NCBI GenBank assembly: GCA_022837595.1
Contig: JALHFX010000029.1
Location: 1-40,252, forward strand
Length of the DNA stretch: 40,252 nucleotides
Source: Propionibacterium sp.
GTDB taxonomy: Bacteria > Actinomycetota > Actinomycetes > Propionibacteriales > Propionibacteriaceae
Direction: 5' to 3'
The notes under the pieces are model-generated. The model had not been told where the DNA came from, made no database searches, and saw only the letters and a program-made list of their open reading frames with translations. Below are positions 1 through 7,839 of this stretch, in pieces (position 1 is the stretch's first letter; every line of letters begins with the position of its first letter). Made by a program: the position numbers and the translations under genes.

Positions 1-483
1 GTTGTCGGTGAAAAGGAAGATCGTGTGATGGAAGACCCAATCGGCGTCCATGTATTCGCGGAAGGCGCTCAACGTGGACTTATCCGGAACAATGCCTGCG
101 ACCGCGGCTCCTGCTTTCAGATGTTGGGCGTGAGCTTTGAGCAGAGCCGGCTCCAGCTCGTCGACACGGCGGAAGGCGAGCGCGAGTGCGCCGGGCTCGA
201 GGATCAATCGGATATCACAGAGTTCTGCAATTTGGTCGCGGGTCAGCGGCGGGGCAACCCGATAGCCGCGAAGCGGTGCGCGGATGACCAGGCCGGTACG
301 CTCCAAGTGCACGAGTGCTTCCCGAACCGGAGTAGGTGACACCGCCAATTCGTTGGCTAGAGCATCAATACTGAGCGGCGTTTCAGGGGCCAACGTGTTG
401 GACATGAGCATGTCCACTAACGTTTCGTAGACGGTGTCGCGCAGTACTTTACGCTCAAGGGGTCTGACTTTGGTCTGTGCCAT
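1..483 (-). CDS. GntR-family transcriptional regulator (FCD/FadR type), C-terminus beyond window
   Basis: The first 161 codons are present; the reading frame is still open at base 1, so the C-terminal part lies outside the window. Residues about 12-80 form a GntR winged helix: the core SPTPVREAL is the classic recognition-helix region, followed by a wing rich in Gly and Arg (LRGYRV). After it, helical sequence starting DQIAELCDIRLILEPGAL is typical of the FCD ligand-binding domain. Such proteins are dimeric repressors of catabolic or transport genes that respond to a small carboxylate. The ATG is supported by an AAAGG Shine-Dalgarno about 8 bases upstream. The target genes are presumably to the left of the window; the ligand cannot be told from this fragment. 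Confidence 0.88.
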   Translation of the reverse strand, partial: MAQTKVRPLERKVLRDTVYETLVDMLMSNTLAPETPLSIDALANELAVSPTPVREALVHLERTGLVIRAPLRGYRVAPPLTRDQIAELCDIRLILEPGALALAFRRVDELEPALLKAHAQHLKAGAAVAGIVPDKSTLSAFREYMDADWVFHHTIFLFTDN

Positions 484-682
484 CACTTAAGCCTTTCGTC
501 CAGAGGCGGGGAAAATGCTCACGGATCCAGAACGAATTACACCACGATTTCGACATGCCGTGGCAGGAATCCATCAGGCGATAACCCGAAGGCGTGCTCT
601 TGGAGGGTTAACACTTGTCAGACCGAGAAACACACTGTATAAGACGCTCCTTTGGCGGCGGACGATGGATCGTGGGGCCCGT

Positions 683-1500
683 TCAATCAGCGAGCTCGCC
701 GCGGCAGCGAGCCACTTCGTAGAGCGCGATCGAGGCCGCCACTGACGCGTTCAGGCTTTCGACCTCGCTAGCGATCGGAATCTTGGCAAGCAGATCGCAG
801 CGCTCCCGGGTCAGGCGCGCCAACCCCGCACCCTCGGAACCGCTTTCGCTACCGGGATCCGCGCCAGCGCGCCCGCGGACGATTTCCAGGCCACCGCGGT
901 CACCGATGCGCTGCGGCGCTCTGGGATGATCACGCCGTGCGCCCCGAAAGCAGCCGCCGAGCGGACGATGGCACCCAGATTATGCGGGTCGGTGATGCCA
1001 TCCAGCGCCACCAGCAACCCTGGACGGGCCGGGTCACTCAACGCATCGGCGATCAGATCGCCCGGATGAGCGTACTCGTAGCTGGGCAATTGCAACGCGA
1101 CACCCTGATGTACCGCGCCCCCGGTGAGCCGGTCGAGTTCAGCGCGGGTGGTCTGCAGCAGCGGAATCGAATGGTCAGCGGCGTAGCGAAAGATCTCCCG
1201 TAGACGATCGTCGCGTTCGGCGCCCTCGGTCACATAGCCGGCCTTGATCGGCAGACCTGCGGTCATCGCCTCCAACACCGGATTGCGCCCAACCACCCAG
1301 TCGGCGCCCGCGCCCTTGCCCTGGGCGCGAGAACGATGCGAGTCGCTCTTCGAACCCTGCGTCCGATTCCCGGAAGCAGGGTTCGATTTGCCCTTATACG
1401 CCTTGTGATACACGCGGTCCTCCGCCTTGGGAGTAGGTCCGCGTCCGGCCAGGCCGCGCTTGCGCTGCCCACCCGATCCGACTTTTCGTCCAGTAGCCAC
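683..1500 (-). pseudogene. rlmB: 23S rRNA (guanosine-2'-O-)-methyltransferase RlmB (SpoU/TrmH family), broken by internal deletion and frameshift
   Basis: The GTG at 1500 has a good Shine-Dalgarno (GAGGAG) and begins the usual actinobacterial basic N-terminus, followed by the substrate-binding domain (WVVGRNPVLEAM) and SpoU motif 1 (DPHNLGAIVRSAAAFGAHG). This frame runs to RIPVAKA near 842 and then into a TGA at 811. SpoU motif 2 (SEGAGLARL) and motif 3 (IPIASEVESLNASVAASIALYE) are present immediately afterwards, but in another frame, ending at 683. Compared with the family, about 40-45 residues between RIPVA and GSEG (the NLTRTL-type segment) are missing. The enzyme normally methylates G2251 of 23S rRNA using SAM, with its knotted SAM site built from motifs 1-3 in one chain, so this allele should be inactive. 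It lies 9 bases after cysS in the usual cysS-rlmB operon. A genuine mutation and an assembly error are both possible. Confidence 0.85.
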
Positions 1501-1509
1501 GAATACTCC

Positions 1510-2913
1510 TCATCGGCTCCAGCGGGCACCATCGGGGGTGTCCTCGATTGTCAGGCCCAGCGCTGTCAGCTGATCGCGGATCGCGTCTGCAGTAGCCCAG
1601 TCTTTGCGCGCCCGTGCCTGGGCGCGCTGATCCAGCACCATCTGGACCAACCCATCGACGATCCCGCTGAGATCGCTGCCAGAGTCAGACCCGGCCCAGG
1701 CGGGATCGAAAGGATCGAGCCCGAGCACATGGAGCATCGCGCGCACCATCGTGAGTTTCTCGGCGGCCGCCTGAGTATCGCCCGAATCAAGATCGCGATT
1801 ACCCTGCCGCACGGTGTCGAAGATGACCGCGACTGCGGCGGGAGTGCCCAGATCATCGTCCATGGCCTCGACGAAAGCGGTCGGCAGCTGAGCGAAGTCG
1901 AAAGCGAACTCGCCACTGGCGCCGGCCCGGGCCAGGAATGAATCGATGCGCTCGAGTTGTGCAGTGGCCTCGGCGAGTGACTTCGGGCTGAACTCGACGG
2001 CAGAACGATAGTGCGGCTGGGTCAGATAGAGCCGCACCGCGCGTGCCGGATACTGCTTGGTGACCTCGGTGACGACCGCGCCGTTGCCGAGCGATTTGCT
2101 CATTTTCTCACCAGCCATCGTGACGAAGGCGTTGTGCATCCAGTACCGGGCGAAGCCATGCCCCGCCGCCCGCGACTGCGCCAGTTCATTCTCGTGATGT
2201 GGGAAACGCAGATCCAGCCCGCCGCCGTGGATATCGAACTCGCTGCCGAGATATTTCAGGCTCATCGCCGAGCATTCCAAATGCCACCCCGGACGCCCGG
2301 CTCCCCATGGCGCGGGCCACGACGCGGTGCTCGGCTCGCCGGGCTTCGAGCCCTTCCAGAGGGCGAAATCTCGGGGGTCGCGCTTGCCGCGTGGGTCGGC
2401 ATCAGCGGCTGGGGCCATGTCCTCGATTCGCTGGTTCGACAATTCGCCGTAGTCAGGCCAAGAGCGGACGTCGAAGTAAACATCGCCGGAACCGTCCGCG
2501 GCGATATAAGCGTGGCCACGGTCGATCAAGGTCTTGATGAGCTCGAGCATCTCGGGGATATGTCCGGTCGCGCGCGGTTCGTAGCTCGGGGGCAGGCAGC
2601 CCAGCGCTTGATATGCGCGGTGCAAATCGAGTTCGACGGCATAGGCGAGTTCGTACCACTCCATGCCTTGAGCTGGCGCTTTGGCGAGGATCTTGTCGTC
2701 GATATCGGTGATATTAGCCACCACTTTGACGTCGTAGCCTTCGGCTGTGAGCCAGCGCCGAAGCAGATCGAAGACGACCTCCTTACGGATATGTCCCAGA
2801 TGCGGCGGGGACTGCACTGTCAAGCCGCAATGGTAGATGGAGACCTTCCCCGGACTCAGCGGGATGAACTCGGTGATCGTGCCACTATGTTCGTCGAAGA
2901 GATGAAAGCTCAC
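1510..2913 (-). CDS. cysS: cysteinyl-tRNA synthetase
   Basis: This class Ia aminoacyl-tRNA synthetase charges tRNA-Cys with cysteine in the cytosol. Its 467 residues match the family length. Visible motifs are Cys29 in YHCGLT (zinc ligand), the HIGH-type motif HLGHI at 38-42, Cys214 in HLECS, HHEN at 239-242 (the remaining zinc ligands) and KMSKS at 270-274. A helical anticodon-binding region forms the C-terminus. There is no Shine-Dalgarno: the GTG start is preceded by TAAGCT and six bases, suggesting a leaderless mRNA. The gene heads an operon with rlmB, which follows 9 bases downstream. The sequence appears complete and normal, in contrast to the broken rlmB beside it. Confidence 0.97.
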   Translation of the reverse strand: MSFHLFDEHSGTITEFIPLSPGKVSIYHCGLTVQSPPHLGHIRKEVVFDLLRRWLTAEGYDVKVVANITDIDDKILAKAPAQGMEWYELAYAVELDLHRAYQALGCLPPSYEPRATGHIPEMLELIKTLIDRGHAYIAADGSGDVYFDVRSWPDYGELSNQRIEDMAPAADADPRGKRDPRDFALWKGSKPGEPSTASWPAPWGAGRPGWHLECSAMSLKYLGSEFDIHGGGLDLRFPHHENELAQSRAAGHGFARYWMHNAFVTMAGEKMSKSLGNGAVVTEVTKQYPARAVRLYLTQPHYRSAVEFSPKSLAEATAQLERIDSFLARAGASGEFAFDFAQLPTAFVEAMDDDLGTPAAVAVIFDTVRQGNRDLDSGDTQAAAEKLTMVRAMLHVLGLDPFDPAWAGSDSGSDLSGIVDGLVQMVLDQRAQARARKDWATADAIRDQLTALGLTIEDTPDGARWSR

Positions 2914-3055
2914 ACGGCGAGCTTACTTGGCGGCGGCAGCCTGCGTCGCATGCGCTCAGCCGTGCTAACCGCTGTCGGCTGATCTCATGGTTTCACCGAG
3001 TACGGTAACCGCAAGATTGGAGTTGTGGACGACAGCGCCGACATCAGGAGGAACC

Positions 3056-3332
3056 ATGGCCGAGACCCGCAAACACCGTCCCCGTACCAGGTCCGACCGA
3101 GCCTGGCGAGTATTTCGATCCTTTCGTTGATGAGCCCGCCGAGGCAACCTCGGCGGTTGATCAGCCGGAGGTCATCGGCTTCGGGGTCAGTATCGACGCA
3201 GCAAGCGATGCTGGCACCAGCGATTGGTACAGCCTCGATGCGGAAGCATTGCGGCAACTGCTGGAGACCTCGCACGACACGGGCCCATCGAGTGAGGATG
3301 ACGATGACGAGTCGAACGACGAGGAGCTCTGA
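3056..3332 (+). pseudogene. small acidic protein ORF with a +1 frame change
   Basis: A near-perfect Shine-Dalgarno (CAGGAGG, 4 bases before ATG) precedes a basic N-terminus MAETRKHRPRT. That frame stops after 24 codons at 3128. One base over, a frame with no start of its own continues without interruption to TGA at 3330: GPTEPGEYFDPFVDEPAE near its beginning and an acidic tail with DDDDE and NDEEL. Skipping a single base near 3089 would join the halves into a protein of about 91 residues with a basic start and strongly acidic end. I do not recognise the family. Possibilities are a one-base deletion or insertion error in the sequence, a true frameshift mutation, or a +1 recoding site; the in-frame stop context CGT TGA is only loosely like known slippery sites. 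It converges on the DUF4032 gene, ending 28 bases from it. Confidence 0.5.
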
Positions 3333-3360
3333 GTTTCTGCCGAGGATGAGAGCCCTAGCC

Positions 3361-4776
3361 TCAGAAAGGTGATCCTCGCGCAAATCCGCCGGAGGACTGA
3401 CCTGATGCTTTCGCTCGCAGCGCGTCGATGTCGAGGCGGGATGCTGCCGCAAGATCGATCTCATCGTCGTCGGTCTCCCAAGGATCGATGACGGGGGGGA
3501 GTAGTTCGGCACCAGGATCGTCGGCGAAGCCAAGAGACGGATCATAGGGGTTCAGCTGGGCTCGTGCGACCGGTGCCAGAGCGATGGTGGCCTCGTCCGG
3601 AAGATTGACCAGCACGTCGCGCATGTAGCCCTGAGCAGCCTCCAGCAGTGGCACGTCTCGCTCTTCGCGTTGAGACTGGTACCAGCGGTAGTCGAGCAGC
3701 TCATGGTAAACCTGCGCAGGATCACGCTTGCCCATCAGCTCAGGCGGAATTTGATTGACCACGGGCTCGAAACAGTCGGTCAGCCAGCGGTGTGCGGCAA
3801 CAGCTTCGTCCAACCCTTGCAGGTTGCAGCGCACCACGTAGGTATCGAGATCGTTGAGTAGCCTGCGTGCCTGGTTCTCTTCGGTATCCAGACCGGTGAG
3901 CCTGAGCAGGCGGCGTGAATGATGCCCGGCGTCGACCACTTTCGGCTGAATCCGGATTGTCTGTCCGTCGGCCGAGGCATCGATGTCGAGTTCGGCGATA
4001 TCGAAGCCGAGGGCGTTCAGACGCCGGACGCGGTGCTCAATCCGATGCAGCTCGGATCCGCTGAATTCCTCGATTCCTGTCAGCTCATGCCACAGCTCGT
4101 TATACCGGCACTCGATAGTGTCGACCAACGTGAGCGGATCCAGTGATTCATCGAGCATGCCGCCCGCCCCGAGATCGCAGAAGTCGCCGAAGATATTCAC
4201 CCGGGCGATCGACAAGTCATGTTGGCGTTGGCCGTTGGAGAGCTGATCGTGTAGTTCAGCTGTCTCAGCATCGACCAAATATGCGGCGAACTCTCCCGCG
4301 TCGCGGCGGAAGAGAATATTCGACAACGAGACATCACCCCACATCAAGCCGCTCAAATGCAGTCTGGCCAAGAGGACGACCATCGCATCCAATAGCCGCG
4401 AGACCGTCTCGTTGCGTACTCCGGGGGTGAACAGCGAGCGATACGGAAGCGCGAATTCCAGGTGTTTCGTGAGCAGGATCGGATCGAGCGGCAGACCCGC
4501 GTGACCATGGCGAGCGCTGATCACACCTACCGGTTCAACAGCAGGAGTGTGCAGCCTCATCAGGTCGTGCAGCACGCGGTATTCGTGCAGTGCGAGTGCC
4601 TCGTTAACCTCTTTGGCTGCGAGTACATCGTCGCCGACCTTGATAAATCGAACGATATGTCGCGAAATACCCCGTGGGAGCGCCACGAGGTGGTCCTCGG
4701 GCCACTCGGCCAGCGGTGTGCCCCAGGGCAGCGGGAATAACTGCGCGTTTGGGGTGGCGGATAAGAACCTGGGCAC
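3361..4776 (-). CDS. DUF4032 protein with a kinase-like (Kdo/WaaP-type) domain
   Basis: This 471-residue protein has the layout of the actinobacterial DUF4032 family: an N-terminal protein-kinase-like fold and a C-terminal DUF4032 region. Kinase-like features are a lysine in VLAAKEVNEA (about residue 52-61), a catalytic-loop-like stretch GDVSLSNILF and a following VDAE in place of DFG. The usual HxD is altered, since the loop reads MWGDVS. The C-terminus contains an acidic segment (ETDDDEIDL). The biochemical role of the family is unknown; a phosphotransferase acting on a sugar or envelope component is a guess from the fold. The GTG start follows TAGGCT by six bases without a Shine-Dalgarno, consistent with a leaderless transcript. 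Confidence 0.82.
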   Translation of the reverse strand: MPRFLSATPNAQLFPLPWGTPLAEWPEDHLVALPRGISRHIVRFIKVGDDVLAAKEVNEALALHEYRVLHDLMRLHTPAVEPVGVISARHGHAGLPLDPILLTKHLEFALPYRSLFTPGVRNETVSRLLDAMVVLLARLHLSGLMWGDVSLSNILFRRDAGEFAAYLVDAETAELHDQLSNGQRQHDLSIARVNIFGDFCDLGAGGMLDESLDPLTLVDTIECRYNELWHELTGIEEFSGSELHRIEHRVRRLNALGFDIAELDIDASADGQTIRIQPKVVDAGHHSRRLLRLTGLDTEENQARRLLNDLDTYVVRCNLQGLDEAVAAHRWLTDCFEPVVNQIPPELMGKRDPAQVYHELLDYRWYQSQREERDVPLLEAAQGYMRDVLVNLPDEATIALAPVARAQLNPYDPSLGFADDPGAELLPPVIDPWETDDDEIDLAAASRLDIDALRAKASGQSSGGFARGSPF

Positions 4777-4854
4777 ATCGTCAGCCTACTCATCAGGCTT
4801 CCCGAAAACCTCCGGGTTTGGTGGTCGGTGAGCCACAATCATTGATCCCGCAGG

Positions 4855-6027
4855 CTAGCGGCCGACCTTCAATACCCGTTCCAGCCCGTCACGGATGTCG
4901 GCAAGCAGATCGGCGATTGGTTCGATACCCACCGACAATCGCAGCAGGGCCGGTGTAATACCTGCGGCCAGTTGCACCTCGTGAGGCATCGAGGCGTGCG
5001 TCATAGTGGCAGGATGCGCCACCAACGACTCCACTCCGCCAAGAGATTCGGCGATGTCGAAGATCCGTAAGCCGTGGCAGAAGGCCTCCACACCGGCGAG
5101 TCCGCCGACGACCTCGAAACTGATCATTGAGCCAAAGCTGGTTTGTTGGCGTGCTGCGATCTCGTGGCCGGGGTGGTTGGCCAGCCCAGGGTAGTGGACC
5201 GTGGTTGTTGCAGGATGTGTGGCGAGCAGCTCGACGATCTTCGCCGCGTTCGCGTCGTGGATGCGCACTCGCGCGTCCAGGGTGCGCAGGCCGCGCAGCA
5301 CGAGCCAGGAATCGAAGGCACTCGCGGTGATCCCGAGTACATTCGCCCACAGTTTCAGCTTCTCGCCAACTTCCGCGTCGGCAGCGACCAGGGCGCCACC
5401 CACCGCGTCGGAGTGGCCGTTAATGAATTTGGTGGTCGAGTGGACGACGATGTCGGTACCGAACTCGATCGGACGCTGTCGTAGTGGTGAACAGAAGGTG
5501 TTGTCGGCCAGTGCCAGGGCGCCAGCGGCATGCACCTTGTCTACGGTGGTCGCCAGGTCGGTGGGACGAAGCAGCGGATTGGATGGGGTCTCGATCAGTA
5601 CCAGATCGGTCGGGTGCTGCAACGCTTCAGTCAGCGCCTGCGGGTCGGTCTGGTCGACATGGTCCACAGTAAAATGTCCGGTCTCGGCCAAGTACTGGAG
5701 CAGCCGCCAGGTGCCGCCGTAGCAGTCATGGGGTGCGATGATTCTCCCGGACGCGGGAACCAACGCGGTGAAACAGAGCATCAACGCGGAAAGCCCGGAG
5801 GAGGTGATGATGCCTTCGGCACCACCTTCCAAAGTAGCGATCCCTTCGCCGAGCAGATCGCGCGTGGGATTACCGGACCGGGTGTAATCGTATTTGGGCG
5901 TGCTATGCAGCGTCTCGAATGCAAAGTTCGTGCCCAGATAGATCGGCGGCACGATTGACGAGAATGCCGTGTCAGAATCGAGCCCGGCGCGTAGACCGCG
6001 TGCGAGCGGTGAGAGCGTTGGATCCAT
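4855..6027 (-). CDS. metB: cystathionine gamma-synthase (Cys/Met metabolism PLP enzyme)
   Basis: The enzyme replaces the activated hydroxyl of O-succinyl- or O-acetylhomoserine with cysteine to form cystathionine, a step to methionine. It is 390 residues, the normal length. Family signatures are YTRSGNPTRD near the N-terminus, SSGLSAL around the cofactor phosphate site, the Asp in LADNTF that contacts the pyridine nitrogen, and the PLP lysine in HSTTKFINGHSD (about residue 200). The C-terminal SLGGVESLVAHPATMTHA block is typical of gamma-synthases, although cystathionine gamma-lyases share it. I chose the ATG at 6027 rather than an in-frame TTG at 6036 because TATCTT lies seven bases before the ATG, as in other leaderless genes here. 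A 17-bp inverted repeat lies 61 bases upstream. Confidence 0.9.
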   Translation of the reverse strand: MDPTLSPLARGLRAGLDSDTAFSSIVPPIYLGTNFAFETLHSTPKYDYTRSGNPTRDLLGEGIATLEGGAEGIITSSGLSALMLCFTALVPASGRIIAPHDCYGGTWRLLQYLAETGHFTVDHVDQTDPQALTEALQHPTDLVLIETPSNPLLRPTDLATTVDKVHAAGALALADNTFCSPLRQRPIEFGTDIVVHSTTKFINGHSDAVGGALVAADAEVGEKLKLWANVLGITASAFDSWLVLRGLRTLDARVRIHDANAAKIVELLATHPATTTVHYPGLANHPGHEIAARQQTSFGSMISFEVVGGLAGVEAFCHGLRIFDIAESLGGVESLVAHPATMTHASMPHEVQLAAGITPALLRLSVGIEPIADLLADIRDGLERVLKVGR

Positions 6028-6087
6028 GGCTGCCAAGATAGCGTCCTACCCCAGCCATCGAGAAGGTGCTGCGTCCCCGGGAGCGCA

Positions 6088-6134
6088 TGCTGTGTATGTC
6101 GTGGCTGCGAGGCGCACCCACGACATACACAGCA
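6088..6134. terminator. 17-bp perfect inverted repeat between the ABC ATPase gene and metB
   Basis: Arms 6088-6104 and 6118-6134 are perfectly complementary (arm begins TGCTGTGTATG), with a 13-base loop. The repeat sits 6 bases after the stop codon of the ATPase gene and 60 bases before metB, both on the minus strand. Position suggests a transcription terminator for the ATPase gene, but neither side has a U-tract, so an operator for metB is an alternative. Confidence 0.5.
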
Positions 6135-6140
6135 CGATGA

Positions 6141-7235
6141 TCAGGACAGGCGTTTGCCGGTCTTGGTGTCGAAGACATGCACCACGGCCGGATCGACCCG
6201 CAAGCGAACGAGTTGCTCGCGGCCCGGTGGCGTCCGGGTCGTGACGCGAGCCACGATCTGTGGCTCGTCGCTGATCGTGGATTGGTCCGCAGTCTCAGCG
6301 AGGACGCCGTAGAGATACGAATCCGCACCGGTCTCTTCCACCACGGCGATCTTCAGCCCGATGCCTTCACCGTCGGATATCTCGAACGACTCGGGGCGGA
6401 TACCGATGGTGACGGTATCGCTGGATGCCTTGGCGAGTATGGACCGGTCGATCGGGATCGTATACCCGGTCACCTTCACTCCACCGTCAACGATCTTCGA
6501 CTTGATCAGGTTCATGGCCGGAGAACCGATGAAGCCCGCGACGAAGAGATTGGCCGGACGATCGTACAGTGTCAGCGGGCTGTCAACCTGCTGCAAGATC
6601 CCGTCCTTCATCACCGCGACGCGGTGGCCCATCGTCATCGCTTCGACCTGGTCATGGGTGACGTAGACCGTGGTGACGCCCAGCCGCGACTGCAGTGCTG
6701 CGATCTGAGTACGGGTCTGCACGCGCAGCTTGGCGTCCAAGTTTGACAGCGGCTCATCCATCAGGAAGACCTGCGGGCTGCGGACGATCGCCCGTCCCAT
6801 CGCAACACGTTGACGTTGGCCGCCCGAGAGATTCTTTGGTTTGCGTGCCAGTAGATCAGTCAGACCGAGCAGTGTGGCGGCATCCTGGACGCGGCGGGCA
6901 CGCTCGTCCTTCGGGACGCCCTGCATCTTCAGCGCGAATCCCATGTTGTCGGCGACGGTCATATGCGGGTAGAGCGCATAGTTCTGGAAGACCATCGCAA
7001 TATCGCGATCCTTCGGGGGTAGATCCGTGACATCGCGATCGCCGATCCATACTGAACCCGAGTTGATCTCTTCGAGCCCGGCGAGCATCCGTAGCGAGGT
7101 CGACTTGCCGCAACCCGAAGGCCCGACAAGAACCATGAATTCGCCGTCGCCGATCTCGAGATTCAGATGATCGACTGCGGGATGATCCGATCCTGGGTAG
7201 ATGCGAACGGCATCCCGGTAGCTGACTGTGGCCAT
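6141..7235 (-). CDS. ugpC: ABC transporter ATP-binding protein, UgpC/MalK/MsmK (MsiK) type
   Basis: This nucleotide-binding subunit energises carbohydrate importers. In its 364 residues, Walker A is GPSGCGKST at 38-46, the Q-loop is FQNYAL, the signature LSGGQ is at 136-140, and Walker B with the catalytic Glu is VFLMDE at 156-161. A C-terminal OB-fold (MalK/TOBE type, with GIRPE) follows. The start MATVSYRDA matches family N-termini; a longer frame upstream starts at 7298, but its extra residues do not look conserved. No solute-binding protein or permease gene is adjacent, so it probably serves several sugar transporters in trans, as MsiK does in Streptomyces; that is inference. An inverted repeat at 7311-7336 upstream could be an operator. 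Confidence 0.9.
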   Translation of the reverse strand: MATVSYRDAVRIYPGSDHPAVDHLNLEIGDGEFMVLVGPSGCGKSTSLRMLAGLEEINSGSVWIGDRDVTDLPPKDRDIAMVFQNYALYPHMTVADNMGFALKMQGVPKDERARRVQDAATLLGLTDLLARKPKNLSGGQRQRVAMGRAIVRSPQVFLMDEPLSNLDAKLRVQTRTQIAALQSRLGVTTVYVTHDQVEAMTMGHRVAVMKDGILQQVDSPLTLYDRPANLFVAGFIGSPAMNLIKSKIVDGGVKVTGYTIPIDRSILAKASSDTVTIGIRPESFEISDGEGIGLKIAVVEETGADSYLYGVLAETADQSTISDEPQIVARVTTRTPPGREQLVRLRVDPAVVHVFDTKTGKRLS

Positions 7236-7310
7236 GACGGAGCCACCATCCTTTCTATGGGCAGGAACGTGCCCAACGATCCGTGGTAGTAAGGACAAGG
7301 ACCCCCTCGT

Positions 7311-7336
7311 CCTGGTGTGAATTATGACACACCAGG
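7311..7336. promoter_or_regulatory. inverted repeat upstream of the ABC ATPase gene (candidate operator or terminator)
   Basis: Perfect 9-bp arms CCTGGTGTG (7311-7319) and CACACCAGG (7328-7336) flank eight A/T-rich bases. The site lies 76-101 bases before the ATPase start and 74 bases after the stop codon of the upstream SnoaL-like gene, both on the minus strand. The compact dyad with an AT-rich middle resembles a LacI- or GntR-type operator, but a terminator for the upstream gene is also possible. Confidence 0.4.
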
Positions 7337-7409
7337 GGGCGGCTGACTAGGGGGGACCCTATCTGTCTCAGATTCGTGCGGATCAGGTCTGATAGCTGAT
7401 TCCGAACGA

Positions 7410-7775
7410 TCAGATGGGCTCGGTCAGCCAGGTGATCAGCTGCCAGCGCCCGTCCTCGTGAAGGAAGACGCGCAGATTGTCGAAGCGCTGAACGATCTGT
7501 GGATCGTCCAGCGCCCATTTTTCGACGGTGCAGCGCGCGACTGCGCGGTGTGGTCCGTGAATCTCGAGGTCGAGCATGGTCGTTCGTCGCTCGGCCCCGG
7601 TCGCCAGCCCGGCGACAAACTCTTCTTTGGTTGACAAGGGGCCACTCGGACGACGCATCGTGAACCTCTCGTGCAGCAAGTCCTCAAACCATGCTCTATC
7701 GGCAGCTGATTCGGCCGGGCCGATTCGTTCGTTGATCTCCAGGAGTTCAGCGAAGGCGGCACTGTGTTCGCTCAT
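7410..7775 (-). CDS. SnoaL-like/DUF4440 (NTF2 fold) small protein
   Basis: The protein is 121 residues. A leading amphipathic helix (AAFAELLEINERIG) and alternating strands ending in RVFLHEDGRWQLITWLTEP fit the NTF2-like cone fold of the DUF4440/SnoaL-like group, whose members are small enzymes or ligand-binding proteins with a hydrophobic pocket. No catalytic residue can be assigned confidently, and the substrate is unknown. The start ATG is six bases after TAGGCT with no Shine-Dalgarno, another probable leaderless gene. It is divergent from the broken DedA gene, 64 bases away. Confidence 0.7.
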   Translation of the reverse strand: MSEHSAAFAELLEINERIGPAESAADRAWFEDLLHERFTMRRPSGPLSTKEEFVAGLATGAERRTTMLDLEIHGPHRAVARCTVEKWALDDPQIVQRFDNLRVFLHEDGRWQLITWLTEPI

Positions 7776-7839
7776 GAGCTCAGCCTAGGGTCCTTCGGGC
7801 GTGTCTGGGGAGCTCACGGATCCCGGGTAAGCTCACGGG

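Noticed and set aside
515..745. Open frame of 76 codons between GntR and rlmB
   Set aside because: It overlaps the 3' part of rlmB and has no ribosome binding site or recognisable features; the gap of about 200 bases seems to hold only the GntR promoter region.
2011..2982. 323-codon open frame antisense to cysS
   Set aside because: cysS has all synthetase motifs in the opposite strand; this frame is its shadow.
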